Shown piece by piece: positions 17,132 through 25,939 of a DNA stretch of 64,000 bases (position 1 is its first letter; each line of letters starts with the position of its first letter). The notes beneath the pieces were generated by a model, which saw only the letters and a program-made list of their open reading frames with translations, did no database searches and was not told the DNA's origin. This DNA comes from Caproiciproducens sp. NJN-50 (GTDB taxonomy: Bacteria > Bacillota > Clostridia > Oscillospirales > Acutalibacteraceae). Made by a program: the position numbers and the translations under genes. Location: positions 3,038,001 through 3,102,000 of the forward strand of contig NZ_CP035283.1 in assembly GCF_004103755.1 (NCBI RefSeq). Direction: 5' to 3'.

Positions 17132-18081
17132 ACATTTTCTCCTTCCTTATTACCAGCAAGATATTTTTCCACGATTTTTTTCAGATCTTCGGTGAAAAAT
17201 CCGATTTCACCGGAAAAACGGGTCAGCGCGACAAGCCCGCCGTCAACGCTGTCGATGCCGCCGATCATCTCGGCGTTTTCTTCCTTCAGGCCGCCGCCGT
17301 ACACGACGGGAATTTCAAATCCAAACCGTTCCCCAACAATCTCCTTAATCATCGACGAGACGTAGGAGATATACTCTTTCCCGGGAGGCGTCTTTCCCGG
17401 GCCGATCGCCCAGATCGGCTCGTAGCCGATTGCGATCTTCCGCTCCGGAAGATACTCCGTAACGCCCTTCAGGCCGCGGGCCAGTTGAGCGGACAAAACG
17501 GCCTTCACCCTGTTTTGCTGCTGTTCCATGCTGCCTTCGCCGCGTTCCTCGGCGGTTTCCCCCATGCAGAGCAGCACGTTCATTCCCTGCTCCAGCGCGG
17601 AAAGGACTTCGCGGTTAATCAATCCGTCCACCGCCGCGGCACACCGTTCGCGGAGCGGCGCGTCCTGATTCCAGTCCGGCTGAAAGGCCCCGATAATTTC
17701 CTGCTTGTCGCGCCGCTCCTCGGAGTGCCCGACGATCGACCATCGGCAGCCCATCTGCCAGGCGCTGGCCGCCGGCATATTGCTTGTGAAAGCCCCGAAA
17801 TTTTTGCCCTTTTTAATATTGTCGCGAAATACGCTCTGGCAGCCGACCGAGAGCCGGCCCCTCTGCTCCGCCGGAAAACCGCCGATTGCTTTTTGCGCCG
17901 GCAGAATCAGGGCTTCCGGAACAAAGTAAACGACGTTTACGTCCGGAAACAGCCCGATGCCGAGATTCACGCTGTCCTTCATGACCTCTTCGATCCATTC
18001 CCCCGGCTGTTCCGAGGGACAGACGCCGCCCTTTTCCCTGGGCACGTCAAACCGTTTTAAATTGATAAAAATATTTTTCAT
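17128..18081 (-). CDS. triosephosphate isomerase paralogue
   Basis: Predicted 317 aa from ATG 18081, with GGAGG 7 nt upstream. All three catalytic elements are present: NLKRF (Lys near residue 8), IVGHSEERR (His) and YEPIWAIGPG (Glu). YGGGLKEENAEMI forms the phosphate-binding loop. It is about 65 residues longer than ordinary TIM, with extra sequence at the N-terminus and around FQPDWNQDAPLRERC. Within the fba-pfk-tpi-larA operon it probably interconverts triose phosphates, or a related ketose/aldose phosphate, on a dedicated catabolic branch. It is coupled to larA by a 4-bp overlap. Confidence 0.88.
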   Translation of the reverse strand: MKNIFINLKRFDVPREKGGVCPSEQPGEWIEEVMKDSVNLGIGLFPDVNVVYFVPEALILPAQKAIGGFPAEQRGRLSVGCQSVFRDNIKKGKNFGAFTSNMPAASAWQMGCRWSIVGHSEERRDKQEIIGAFQPDWNQDAPLRERCAAAVDGLINREVLSALEQGMNVLLCMGETAEERGEGSMEQQQNRVKAVLSAQLARGLKGVTEYLPERKIAIGYEPIWAIGPGKTPPGKEYISYVSSMIKEIVGERFGFEIPVVYGGGLKEENAEMIGGIDSVDGGLVALTRFSGEIGFFTEDLKKIVEKYLAGNKEGENV

Positions 18082-18143
18082 CCGTTTGCCTCCTTCCAGA
18101 TGTTCCGCCGATATGCCTGAGCGCCCCGTTCGGGCTCTTCCCG

Positions 18144-19304
18144 TCAATCTCCGAACCAGGCAAAATCAAGCAGATCGCCGCCGATGAGCGGCCGGCACCA
18201 TTCGACGAAACGGTCCGTTACGCCAAGACCCTCCTCCGAGATAAACTCCTTCGGCATGGGTTTTTCATGCATCATGACTTCTTCCACCGGAATTTCAATG
18301 ACGCGCATGGAGTAAGGCGAGCTGCCGGTCCGCTCAAATCCGATCATCACGCCCGTTCTGCCCTCCAGCGCCGCTTTGCAAGCCGTTTCTCCCGCCAGAA
18401 TCGCTTCGTCCCGGTCGACCGGCGACTGGTTCAGGACCGACGCCCTGCCGAGAATTCCGGGCTTTTCGCTCCTTGCCTTGATTCCAAGCCGCTTGATGAC
18501 CAGTTCTGCCAGGTAGGCGCCCACATCCCCAAAGTATGTGTCTCTTCCCCTCTGCAGGATCGGCGGGACGATTGGGGAACCGTCCGCTTTTTTCAGGCCT
18601 TCGCTGGCGACGATCACGGCACAGCCGTGTTCGTCAAACAGTTTTTTGGTATCCGCGAGGAATCTTTCTTCATTGAAAGCAAACTCCGGCAGATAGATCC
18701 GGTCCGGGCCCGTCCGCCCGCTCTGCCCGGCAAGGGCGGAAGCGGCCGTGATCCAGCCCGCGTTCCGTCCCATCGCCTCAATCACGCAGACATGAATCGG
18801 CATGGAGCGCACGTCCTGCGCGATTTCCGCGGTGGCCTGTGCCAGAAAGCGCGCGGCGCTGCCGTAGCCGGGGCAATGGTCCGTAATGGCGATGTCGTTG
18901 TCCACCGTCTTTGGAATTCCGACCACGCGGATCCCCTCGCCGCGCGCGGCCCGGTAGAGCTTTCCGCAGGTGTCCATGGTCCCGTTGCCGCCGTTGAGCA
19001 GCACACAGCGGATGTTATGCTTCTTCAGGATGGAAACCATTTTCAGGTAATCGTCTTCCTGAAGATGAGTGCGCGAGGTTCCGATCGCGCTTGCCGGCGT
19101 CTGCTTCAACAGCTCAAGCTCTCGCTGGGGCACCTTGGAAAAATCGATGAAATGTTCCGCCAGTAGGCCCGCCGTACCTCCGACCGCTCCGTAAATCGCT
19201 TCAACCTCTCCATGCTTTTTCGCTTCCATCACCGAGCCGTAAAGCGACGCGTTGATGACGGCCGTCGGGCCCCCTCCGTGAAGAATCAGCAAATTCCCAT
19301 TCAT
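18144..19304 (-). CDS. 6-phosphofructokinase family protein
   Basis: Predicted 386 aa from ATG 19304 behind GGGGAGAA. The fold signatures are LHGGGPTAVINAS at the N-terminus, LLNGGNGTMDT near residue 100, PKTVDNDI near 125, and IEAMGRNAGW. The GGNG loop is like ATP-dependent enzymes. The lysine in PKTVDND is common in pyrophosphate-dependent and related clades, so the phosphoryl donor is uncertain. It could make fructose 1,6-bisphosphate or phosphorylate another hexose phosphate for the aldolase gene upstream. It is not the only PFK expected in the genome, given its place in an inducible operon. Confidence 0.87.
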   Translation of the reverse strand: MNGNLLILHGGGPTAVINASLYGSVMEAKKHGEVEAIYGAVGGTAGLLAEHFIDFSKVPQRELELLKQTPASAIGTSRTHLQEDDYLKMVSILKKHNIRCVLLNGGNGTMDTCGKLYRAARGEGIRVVGIPKTVDNDIAITDHCPGYGSAARFLAQATAEIAQDVRSMPIHVCVIEAMGRNAGWITAASALAGQSGRTGPDRIYLPEFAFNEERFLADTKKLFDEHGCAVIVASEGLKKADGSPIVPPILQRGRDTYFGDVGAYLAELVIKRLGIKARSEKPGILGRASVLNQSPVDRDEAILAGETACKAALEGRTGVMIGFERTGSSPYSMRVIEIPVEEVMMHEKPMPKEFISEEGLGVTDRFVEWCRPLIGGDLLDFAWFGD

Positions 19305-19321
19305 ATACTTCTCCCCTTTTC

Positions 19322-20479
19322 TCAGCACTGACCCTTCCGGTACCGCTCGGCCATTTCCTCCAGCGGCACGCGCTCAACCAGAGGCGCTTTCCCGACCGAG
19401 CCAAATTCCACGATCAGCGTGCCGACGACTTCTTTGACGCCGCGCTCAACGCAGTCCATCAAAGCGGCCACATCCTGATCCGGAAGCGTACCGAACATGA
19501 CGGTATCCATGATTGGCGGGAAGAAAGCGCGCGGGTCGAACTGTTTCTTCTTCTCCTCCATGATCTTCCAGACCGGGCCGACCGAGTTGCTTTCGCGAAG
19601 TTCCGGCCTGTTTTGGAACAATTCTCTCATGTTCCGGGTGACCGCCAAACGGATATCGGTATCCACATTGATTTTTCCGATGCCGCACGGAATGGCCGCT
19701 TTCAGCTCCTCGATGGGGATGCCGTGCGCGTTCTGAATGTTTCCGCCGAGTTCGTTGATTTCACTGACGATATACTGCGGCACGGTGGAAGAACCGTGGG
19801 AGACCAGAACGGCAAACAGGTTTTCGTGCATCAGGCACTCGTTTGCGGCGATTGCGATTTCCCGGCGCAGCTTGACATTTTTGCCCTTGACCGCCCCGTG
19901 CATGGTCCCGTAGGAAATGGCCAGACAGTCGGCCCCGGTCTTTTTGATGAATTCAACCACTTTCATCGGGTTGGTATAGGTGGAATTCTGCGAAAAGACG
20001 TGGTCCTCCACTCCGGCCAGAACCCCGAGCTCCCCTTCGACGGTCACGCCCCGCTCATGGGCGTATTTCACGACTTCCCTCGTCAGTTCCACATTCTTCT
20101 CAAACGGGAGCGACGAGCCGTCGATCATGACGGAGGTATAGCCGTTATCGATCGCGGCCTTGCAGGAATCGAAATCCCTGCCGTGGTCCAGGTGGAGAAC
20201 GACCGGGATGGGGGAATCCCCGCCGTATTTTTTCACCGCGTCGGCAATCCGCTTTGCTCCGGCCTTTTTGTCTTCGAGCGTCGCGTTCATGAAATCCGTG
20301 CGGCCTCCCATGAAGCCGTTGGCAAGGTCCGCCCCCTGCAGAATCGCGGCGGAACGGAACATCTCATGGACTTCGATGGCCGCTTTTGCCTGTGCAACGG
20401 CGTTGACATTGAACGCACCCTGAGCAAACCCGTATTTTTTTGTTGCCTCCAGTACAGGCCTTAATGGAACCAGTGCCAC
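19322..20479 (-). CDS. class II ketose-bisphosphate aldolase
   Basis: Predicted 385 aa from GTG 20479 (MALVPLRPVLEATKKYGFAQG), 8 nt after AGAAAGGA; the ATG at 20488 lies inside that site. Class II features are LHLDHGRDF (catalytic/zinc region near residue 100), EGELGVLAGVEDH, SYGTMHGAVKG and VLVSHGSSTVP with zinc-binding histidines, and INVDTDIR. It cleaves a ketose 1,6-bisphosphate such as fructose or tagatose bisphosphate to triose phosphates. It is the first gene of the operon and is divergent from the LacI regulator. The length exceeds the short bacterial FbaA/GatY forms. Confidence 0.9.
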   Translation of the reverse strand: MALVPLRPVLEATKKYGFAQGAFNVNAVAQAKAAIEVHEMFRSAAILQGADLANGFMGGRTDFMNATLEDKKAGAKRIADAVKKYGGDSPIPVVLHLDHGRDFDSCKAAIDNGYTSVMIDGSSLPFEKNVELTREVVKYAHERGVTVEGELGVLAGVEDHVFSQNSTYTNPMKVVEFIKKTGADCLAISYGTMHGAVKGKNVKLRREIAIAANECLMHENLFAVLVSHGSSTVPQYIVSEINELGGNIQNAHGIPIEELKAAIPCGIGKINVDTDIRLAVTRNMRELFQNRPELRESNSVGPVWKIMEEKKKQFDPRAFFPPIMDTVMFGTLPDQDVAALMDCVERGVKEVVGTLIVEFGSVGKAPLVERVPLEEMAERYRKGQC

Positions 20480-20584
20480 GCAAAACATCCTTTCTTCTGT
20501 CAAAATTTCACACAAGACGTAACAGAGCTTTTATTTGCTTAGATTCTAACACCAAACAGACCGGTTCAACGCGGAATTTTACTA

Positions 20585-20619
20585 AAACGTTTGCGTAACT
20601 TGTTTCAATATGGTATCAT
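20585..20619 (+). promoter_or_regulatory. lacI-type gene promoter with palindromic operator
   Basis: TTGCGT (20591-20596) and TATCAT (20614-20619) are separated by 17 bp. The 8-bp palindrome AAACGTTT (20585-20592), with the central CG typical of LacI-family sites, overlaps the -35. It could repress both this gene and the divergent fba operon. Confidence 0.5.
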
Positions 20620-20645
20620 AAAATTCCATGGAAGGAGGCAGTCCG

Positions 20646-21686
20646 ATGACTCTGAAAGAACTGGCACGGCTAGCGGGCGTTTCCGTTTCTACCGTGTCGC
20701 GGGTCGTCAATAAGAACGACCCCAACGTCGCCGGCGAAGAAGTCCGCGGCAGGATCTGGGACCTGGTCCGCCAAACCGGCTATGTCCCTAACCGGTCCGC
20801 CCAGAGCCTGAAACTGGGAAACCCTCCTTCCCAACCCGGGTCCAGACGCAAGATCGCCTGTATTTTCGCCCGCACGCCGGACGGAAAAACCGATCCGTTT
20901 TTCTCCCAGATTTTCCGGTCGATCGAATACGAGTGCATCAAAAACCAATATGAAATGACCGGCGTCTACACGGCGCTGAACCTGAAAAACACGGTCCAGA
21001 ACCTTTCGGACGCCCGCTATGACGGGATCGTTGTGCTGGGCCGGTATTCCCATTCCCTGATGAACCAGATTAAAAAAGGCTCGAAAAATATTGTCTACAC
21101 CGGCCTGAACCCCATCAGCGACCCCTATGACCAGATCATCTGCAACGGCTACGAAACGGCAAAAACCGCCGTGCGGTATCTGCATACCCTGGGCCACACC
21201 TGCATCGGCTACCTGGGAGAGAAATCGGACGAAGTTCGCTACCGCGGATATTACGACGCGATTCAGGAGCTCCGGCTCCCGCTGCGGCAGGAACACATCG
21301 TCGAAGCGGAGCAATCCATGCAGGGGGGCTACCTGGGCGGAAAAAAAATCCTCACCGCCGTTCTGGGCTCCTCCGAATTCGTCGCTACCAGACCGACCGC
21401 CATCTTCTGCGCCAACGACAGCACTGCCGTCGGAGTCATGAAAGCATTTCACGAGGAGGGGATTCGGATTCCGAAGGAAATTTCGATCATCAGCATCGAC
21501 AACACCGAAATCTGCCAGTTTACCTCCCCCATGCTCACCGCCATCCATATTCCGAAGGAGGAACTGGGAAAAATCGCCGTGAAGACTTTGATCGACCGCA
21601 TCGAGGGCGGGCATTCCCTCCCCATGAAAATCGAGATTCCCTTCACGCTGGTCACGCGCGAAAGCTGCGCCCGGCCCGCTGGCTGA
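20646..21686 (+). CDS. LacI-family regulator of the fba-pfk-tpi-larA operon
   Basis: Predicted 346 aa from ATG 20646, with GGAAGGAGG upstream; the ATG at 20628 lies before that site. The N-terminal HTH and hinge are typical (MTLKELARLAGVSVSTVSRVV, then YVPNRSAQSLK). The rest is a periplasmic-binding-protein-like sensor domain (FCANDSTAVGVMKAFHEEGI, SIISIDNTEICQF) that would bind a sugar or sugar phosphate. It is divergent from fba with a shared 166-bp control region. It probably represses that operon until its inducer appears; the inducer is unknown. It ends 5 bp from the convergent response-regulator gene. Confidence 0.92.
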   Translation: MTLKELARLAGVSVSTVSRVVNKNDPNVAGEEVRGRIWDLVRQTGYVPNRSAQSLKLGNPPSQPGSRRKIACIFARTPDGKTDPFFSQIFRSIEYECIKNQYEMTGVYTALNLKNTVQNLSDARYDGIVVLGRYSHSLMNQIKKGSKNIVYTGLNPISDPYDQIICNGYETAKTAVRYLHTLGHTCIGYLGEKSDEVRYRGYYDAIQELRLPLRQEHIVEAEQSMQGGYLGGKKILTAVLGSSEFVATRPTAIFCANDSTAVGVMKAFHEEGIRIPKEISIISIDNTEICQFTSPMLTAIHIPKEELGKIAVKTLIDRIEGGHSLPMKIEIPFTLVTRESCARPAG

Positions 21687-21691
21687 ATTCT

Positions 21692-22366
21692 TTAGAAAAG
21701 ATAGCCGATATTCAGCTCGTTAATCAGCGTGACAATTTCCTTTGTCCGCCTGCACTGGAATTTTCGCAGCAGGCTTTTGATCTGGGTCTTGACCGTGACC
21801 AGCTCGACACAGCGGATTTCCGCGATTTCACTGGCCGATTTTCCCTTGAGCAGCAGTTGGATCAGCTGCCGCTCCGCCGGAGTCAGCTGTGCGATGCTGT
21901 TGATAAAAAACAGCAGGCTGCGTTCGGAACGGCGAAGACGGGAGTACTCCTTAATCACCTTCTGCTGGATGTTTACCTCCATGATCGGCTCCCCCCGGTA
22001 AGCCGCCCGGATGTGCCGAAGAATTTCCTCGTAATCCTGCCCCTTGACGACATAATCGACGGCTCCGGTCCCCATCGCGGTCAGAATCATCTCTTCCGTG
22101 TCGTGCGCGGTCAGGTAGATGATTTTCTGGTCGCGTTTTTTGTCCCGGATGATCTCGGCGGCCTCAATGCCGGAATGCAGGGTCTCCATCTCGATATCCA
22201 TCAGGATAATGTCGCATTCGGCCTGATCGGAAAGCCGCAGGATTTCCTGTTTTGAGTGCGCCGTTCCGACGACGGTCATATCGCTCTGCTGATTGATAAA
22301 TTCGCACAAATCGTCGCAAAGCAGCTGAAAATCTTCCGCGATTGCGATTCTGATTTTGTCTGCCAT
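21692..22366 (-). CDS. response regulator, NarL/LuxR type
   Basis: Predicted 224 aa from ATG 22366, with AGGGGAG 7 nt upstream. The receiver domain shows the acidic pocket IAED near residue 10, the phospho-acceptor in IILMDIEME near 55 and the lysine in DYVVKGQD near 105. A LuxR-type HTH follows (LTPAERQLIQLLLKGKSASEIAE, then VELVTVKTQIKSLL). It pairs with the histidine kinase gene just upstream on the same strand (55 bp gap). Candidate targets are the neighbouring importer genes; that is inferred from position only. Confidence 0.9.
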   Translation of the reverse strand: MADKIRIAIAEDFQLLCDDLCEFINQQSDMTVVGTAHSKQEILRLSDQAECDIILMDIEMETLHSGIEAAEIIRDKKRDQKIIYLTAHDTEEMILTAMGTGAVDYVVKGQDYEEILRHIRAAYRGEPIMEVNIQQKVIKEYSRLRRSERSLLFFINSIAQLTPAERQLIQLLLKGKSASEIAEIRCVELVTVKTQIKSLLRKFQCRRTKEIVTLINELNIGYLF

Positions 22367-22421
22367 GGCGTTTCTCCCCTTTATCCTTGATGCCGCTGCG
22401 CCGCTGGCCTTCAAAGAAGCT

Positions 22422-23948
22422 TCAGTCCAATGGAATATAGTCCTTTTTCGCGCGGGGCTCATACCTCGGCAGGGTCAGGAAAAAGCTGCTGCCATGACCG
22501 GGGACGCTTTCGAACCGGAGCATGCCGAAATGGCTTTTGGCAATCCGCTTTACATAATGCAGCCCCATTCCCCAGTTATAGTTCGTGTTTTTGGTCGTGT
22601 AGAACGGGTCGAAGATCTTTTTCTGCTCGCTTTTTGAGATTCCCCCGCCGTTGTCACTCACTTCAAAAAAGGTATAGATTCTTCCGTTGTACGTTTTCAG
22701 GCTGATTTCCCCCTGCGGTCCTCTGCCCGCGGCGAGAATCGCCTCCTGCGCGTTCATCAGCAGATTGCAAAGAGCCTCCGAAAGGCTTTCTTCGTCCGCG
22801 AGGACGAACATATTCGGAAGAAGATCCAGTTTGACCTCGCTTTCCGGATATTTGCCGTGAAAACGCCGGATCGCGAGACCGGCGATCCGTTCCGCGGAAA
22901 CCGGACGCAGAATGATGGAATGCGATTTTGTGTTTGCGTTCAGCCGGTTGATGCGAGTCAGCATATTTTCGTTGAGCTGCCCGAGCAAATCGATGTTTTC
23001 TCTCAGAGCCGCAAGGTCCGGCGAATCCGAATCCAATATCTTCCGGATTCTTTTGTGCACCACGCCGCAGGAAAGAATCTGGTTTTTAATGCTGTGTACA
23101 AAAACCGAAATGCCCGCGTTCGTGATTTCGAACTTCCGCTGCAGTACAACGTCTTCCAGATTCGTCTTATAATTGACCTGCGTGTAGCGGACCAGGTTCC
23201 AAAACCCCACAAACGAAGAGAAAATCGTGACCGCCGTCAGCAATACCCAGCCGAAGAGAGGCATTGCCGGATTGGAATAGGAGATCCCGCTGACCCAGAG
23301 ATATTCCGAGCCGTACAGCTGGTAGACCTGGATCGGGTCCTGAAGGCAGTTGATACCATACAGGAACGCCAGGCTGATATGCAAAATCAGAATATTTCGA
23401 AACTGCCTTCGGAAATAGGCGACCGGAACCGCAGAGTATTCATGGACCATCAGAAATATGCCGGCCGCCAGGTAAAGCAGGATCCAGACCAGCGTCAGCG
23501 ACATCATCCAGGTCTGAAGGGCAAACCGGTTGCACACCACCACATAGAACACCTGCGGATAGTACAGAATCAGCGAGGCGGCGGGCGGCAGGAAAAACAG
23601 GTGCATCCATTTTCTGTTGCGGGAAATAAAGGGAATCGTGGAATAGCTGATCGAAATCAGCAGCAGAAAATAAGGGAACAGGTAGCGCCCGACGGCAATC
23701 AGGTAACCGAGCTTGTCAAGCGTGATGATGGCGTACTGCATTCTGGTCTGAATCCGGACCGACAAGAACAGAAAAATATACTGGGCGTGGCTGAGCCCCC
23801 CAATTTTCGCCGTGTACAGAATGATCCCGGAAAGCATGAGGATCAGGCTTGTACAGAGCCCGAAAAACAGCAGGGAACTGATGTTTTTCCTCATCACGGT
23901 CAAGATGACGGAATCCAGAAATAGAATTACCAATATGATGATCAGCAT
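22422..23948 (-). CDS. membrane sensor histidine kinase
   Basis: A 508-aa protein with AAAAGGAG upstream. The first 260 residues hold about eight membrane helices, so sensing is probably in or near the membrane. The kinase core follows: a phospho-acceptor region with VHSIKNQIL near 285, N box EALCNLLMNAQEAI, G1 box VSDNGGGIS, F-box region FDPFYTTK and G2 box GMGLHYVKRI. It phosphorylates the downstream LuxR-type regulator. The ligand is unknown. The SsuABC/TauABC-like importer immediately upstream on the same strand may be functionally linked. Confidence 0.9.
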   Translation of the reverse strand: MLIIILVILFLDSVILTVMRKNISSLLFFGLCTSLILMLSGIILYTAKIGGLSHAQYIFLFLSVRIQTRMQYAIITLDKLGYLIAVGRYLFPYFLLLISISYSTIPFISRNRKWMHLFFLPPAASLILYYPQVFYVVVCNRFALQTWMMSLTLVWILLYLAAGIFLMVHEYSAVPVAYFRRQFRNILILHISLAFLYGINCLQDPIQVYQLYGSEYLWVSGISYSNPAMPLFGWVLLTAVTIFSSFVGFWNLVRYTQVNYKTNLEDVVLQRKFEITNAGISVFVHSIKNQILSCGVVHKRIRKILDSDSPDLAALRENIDLLGQLNENMLTRINRLNANTKSHSIILRPVSAERIAGLAIRRFHGKYPESEVKLDLLPNMFVLADEESLSEALCNLLMNAQEAILAAGRGPQGEISLKTYNGRIYTFFEVSDNGGGISKSEQKKIFDPFYTTKNTNYNWGMGLHYVKRIAKSHFGMLRFESVPGHGSSFFLTLPRYEPRAKKDYIPLD

Positions 23949-24020
23949 ACGAAACTCCTTTTCGCAATGAAGTTCCTGTCGACACTAATATACCCCTTTC
24001 CCTGTTTTGGAGTCAAATGC

Positions 24021-24061
24021 GCGCAGAACGGCGGAAAGGAATCCTTTCAGCCGTTCTGCGC
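24021..24061. terminator. strong stem-loop after the importer operon
   Basis: Perfect 12-bp outer stem GCGCAGAACGGC / GCCGTTCTGCGC, with an inner GAAAGG/CCTTTC stem, lies 19 bp past the binding-protein stop. The T-tract is weak on the minus strand, so termination efficiency is uncertain. Confidence 0.6.
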
Positions 24062-24079
24062 AGTATTTTATCGTTAGGT

Positions 24080-25135
24080 TTACTTCTGGTTTGCTTCGTA
24101 TGCTTCGATCATGATGTCGGGGCTGAAATAATTGCTCACATCGACAGCCGCAGCCAAAGACCCGCTGGAAACGAAGTTTTTCTGCTGGACCTCATACATC
24201 TTCTTCAGGCTTCCGTCCTTCGCCTGGTTATAGACCTGCTCCGCCTTTGGCCATTCGCTGTCACCGGTCGTTTTTTCAATGGTCGTTTTGTCCTGCTGAA
24301 TCAGCTCCGCGACCCAGTCGGCCACCTGATTTAAGTGGCTCTCCCTGTAATCCTGCGCTTTCAGAAGGGCGCTCGTGAACCGGACCAGGTTCTCCTGATG
24401 GCTTGTGTAATAGTCGTTTGTGCAGATGAAGCTGGACGGGGACGTCGTTTTATCCGCGAACGTCTTGTTGTTGGCAAGGACCATGACCTTGTCTCCCATT
24501 TTCTCCTGGATGGTGATCGTGGAAGGCGACCAGGTCGCGCAGGCGTCCACTTTGCCGCTGATCATGGCGGTCGCCGCGGCGGAAGCGTCCATCTGAACCA
24601 CGTTTACATCCTTTTCCGTCATACCGGCCGACTCCAGAACCAGTTTTAGAATCTGTTCGCTCGACGTACCCAGCGTCGCCGCAACGGTCTTGCCTTTCAG
24701 GTCCGCGGCCTTTGTGATGCCCTTCTCCTTGTTGACCATGACCTCGTCGTTGATGGAAGAGTCGTCATAGGCAAAGATTTTTGCCTGGCCCTTGGCACAA
24801 AGCACGTGGGCGCCGGTGCCGATCTGGGCCACGTCGATGTTCCCGCTGCCCATGGCGGCGATTTCATCGGGGCCTTTGGAGAACTTCACGGTCTCGATGT
24901 CGATTCCCTGTTCCTTGAAATAGCCCATTTGAATTCCGGCAACCACCGCGCTTGCGCTGCTCATGTTCGGCATGTACGCCACTCTCATTTTAATCGTGGG
25001 CAGCGCGGAGGAAGCGGAAGAACTGGCCGCCGCGCTGGACGACTGGCTCGTTTGGGATGAACCGTTTCCGCCGCATCCCGTGAATGCCGCCGCGATCATC
25101 AATACACTGACCATGGCGCTGAGTAATCTTTTCAT
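24080..25135 (-). CDS. ABC transporter substrate-binding lipoprotein (SsuA/TauA-NMT1 type)
   Basis: A 351-aa protein. The signal peptide ends in a lipobox (AAFTGC, Cys near residue 21), followed by a Ser/Ala-rich linker, so it is a membrane-anchored lipoprotein. The mature domain opens KMRVAYMPNMSSASAVVAG, and GNIDVAQIGTGAHVLCAKG is characteristic of the NMT1/SsuA/TauA fold. That family carries sulfonates, nitrate, taurine or pyrimidine precursors. The exact ligand cannot be told. It lies 18 bp downstream of the ATPase gene, so binding protein, ATPase and permease form one importer. Confidence 0.88.
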   Translation of the reverse strand: MKRLLSAMVSVLMIAAAFTGCGGNGSSQTSQSSSAAASSSASSALPTIKMRVAYMPNMSSASAVVAGIQMGYFKEQGIDIETVKFSKGPDEIAAMGSGNIDVAQIGTGAHVLCAKGQAKIFAYDDSSINDEVMVNKEKGITKAADLKGKTVAATLGTSSEQILKLVLESAGMTEKDVNVVQMDASAAATAMISGKVDACATWSPSTITIQEKMGDKVMVLANNKTFADKTTSPSSFICTNDYYTSHQENLVRFTSALLKAQDYRESHLNQVADWVAELIQQDKTTIEKTTGDSEWPKAEQVYNQAKDGSLKKMYEVQQKNFVSSGSLAAAVDVSNYFSPDIMIEAYEANQK

Positions 25136-25153
25136 AAAATCTCCTCCAAAAAT

Positions 25154-25939
25154 TTATTTTTTGATCTCAAGGTATTCCTTGTAAACTTTCCCCCAGATAT
25201 AATTCTTCAGCTCTATAAAGCGCGGAGTCATTTTTGTCTCCTGATTGCGCGGATACGGAATGTCGATCGAAACGCTCTCCTTGATCCGTCCCGGACGCGC
25301 GCTCATGATGACGACGGTCTGCGCGAGCAAAATCGCCTCCTCCACGTCGTGCGTAATGAAGAAACAGGTTTTCTGTTCCTTCTCCCAGGTTTCCAGCAGA
25401 TCCTCCTGCAGCTGGGCCCGGGTCTGCGCGTCCAGCGCGCCGAAAGGTTCATCCATCAGCAGGATTTCGGGGTTCATCGCGTATGCCCTCGCGATCGCGA
25501 CTCTCTGCTTCATTCCGCCCGACAGTTCTTTTGGGTAGCTGTCGGCAAACTCCTGCAGCTCCACCATTTGGAGATATTTATCGACGACCCCGTTCATCTC
25601 CGCTTTTGTCATGCCCTTGAGCTTTAACCCAAACTCGATATTTTTGCGGACGGTCAGCCAGGGGAACAGCGCATACTGCTGGAACACAACGCCGCGTTCC
25701 GGGCCGGGCGCGCTGATTTCCTTTCCGTCAAGGCAGATCTTTCCGGAAGTCGGCTCCTGCAGCCCGGCGATCATATTCAGCAAAGTGGATTTTCCGCATC
25801 CCGAGGGACCGATCACACAGACAAACTCATTTTCTGTGATGTCCATGCTGACACCGTTGAGCGCGACCGTTTCGCCTTTTACTCCGGAAAACACTTTCTT
25901 TACATTGTCGATCTTCACTTTCACTGCGTTTCCTGCCAT
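25154..25939 (-). CDS. ABC transporter ATPase (SsuB/TauB type)
   Basis: A 261-aa protein with all ABC motifs: Walker A GPSGCGKST near residue 42, Q-loop FQQYALFPWL, signature LSGGMKQRVAIARAY, Walker B ILLMDEPFGALD and the H-loop FFITHDVEEA. It powers the neighbouring permease. Its start overlaps the permease stop by 19 bp, which indicates translational coupling. The sequence is closest to the nitrate/sulfonate/taurine class of ATPases, judged from the FPWLTVRKNIEFGL segment. Confidence 0.93.
   Translation of the reverse strand: MAGNAVKVKIDNVKKVFSGVKGETVALNGVSMDITENEFVCVIGPSGCGKSTLLNMIAGLQEPTSGKICLDGKEISAPGPERGVVFQQYALFPWLTVRKNIEFGLKLKGMTKAEMNGVVDKYLQMVELQEFADSYPKELSGGMKQRVAIARAYAMNPEILLMDEPFGALDAQTRAQLQEDLLETWEKEQKTCFFITHDVEEAILLAQTVVIMSARPGRIKESVSIDIPYPRNQETKMTPRFIELKNYIWGKVYKEYLEIKK

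Noticed and set aside
15608..17365. 585-codon open frame on the plus strand
   Set aside because: It is antisense to larA and tpi; His/Val/Arg-rich low-complexity composition typical of shadow frames in GC-rich genes.
22857..23924. 355-codon open frame on the plus strand
   Set aside because: Shadow of the histidine kinase gene; highly charged Arg/Gln/Asn-rich translation without family resemblance.
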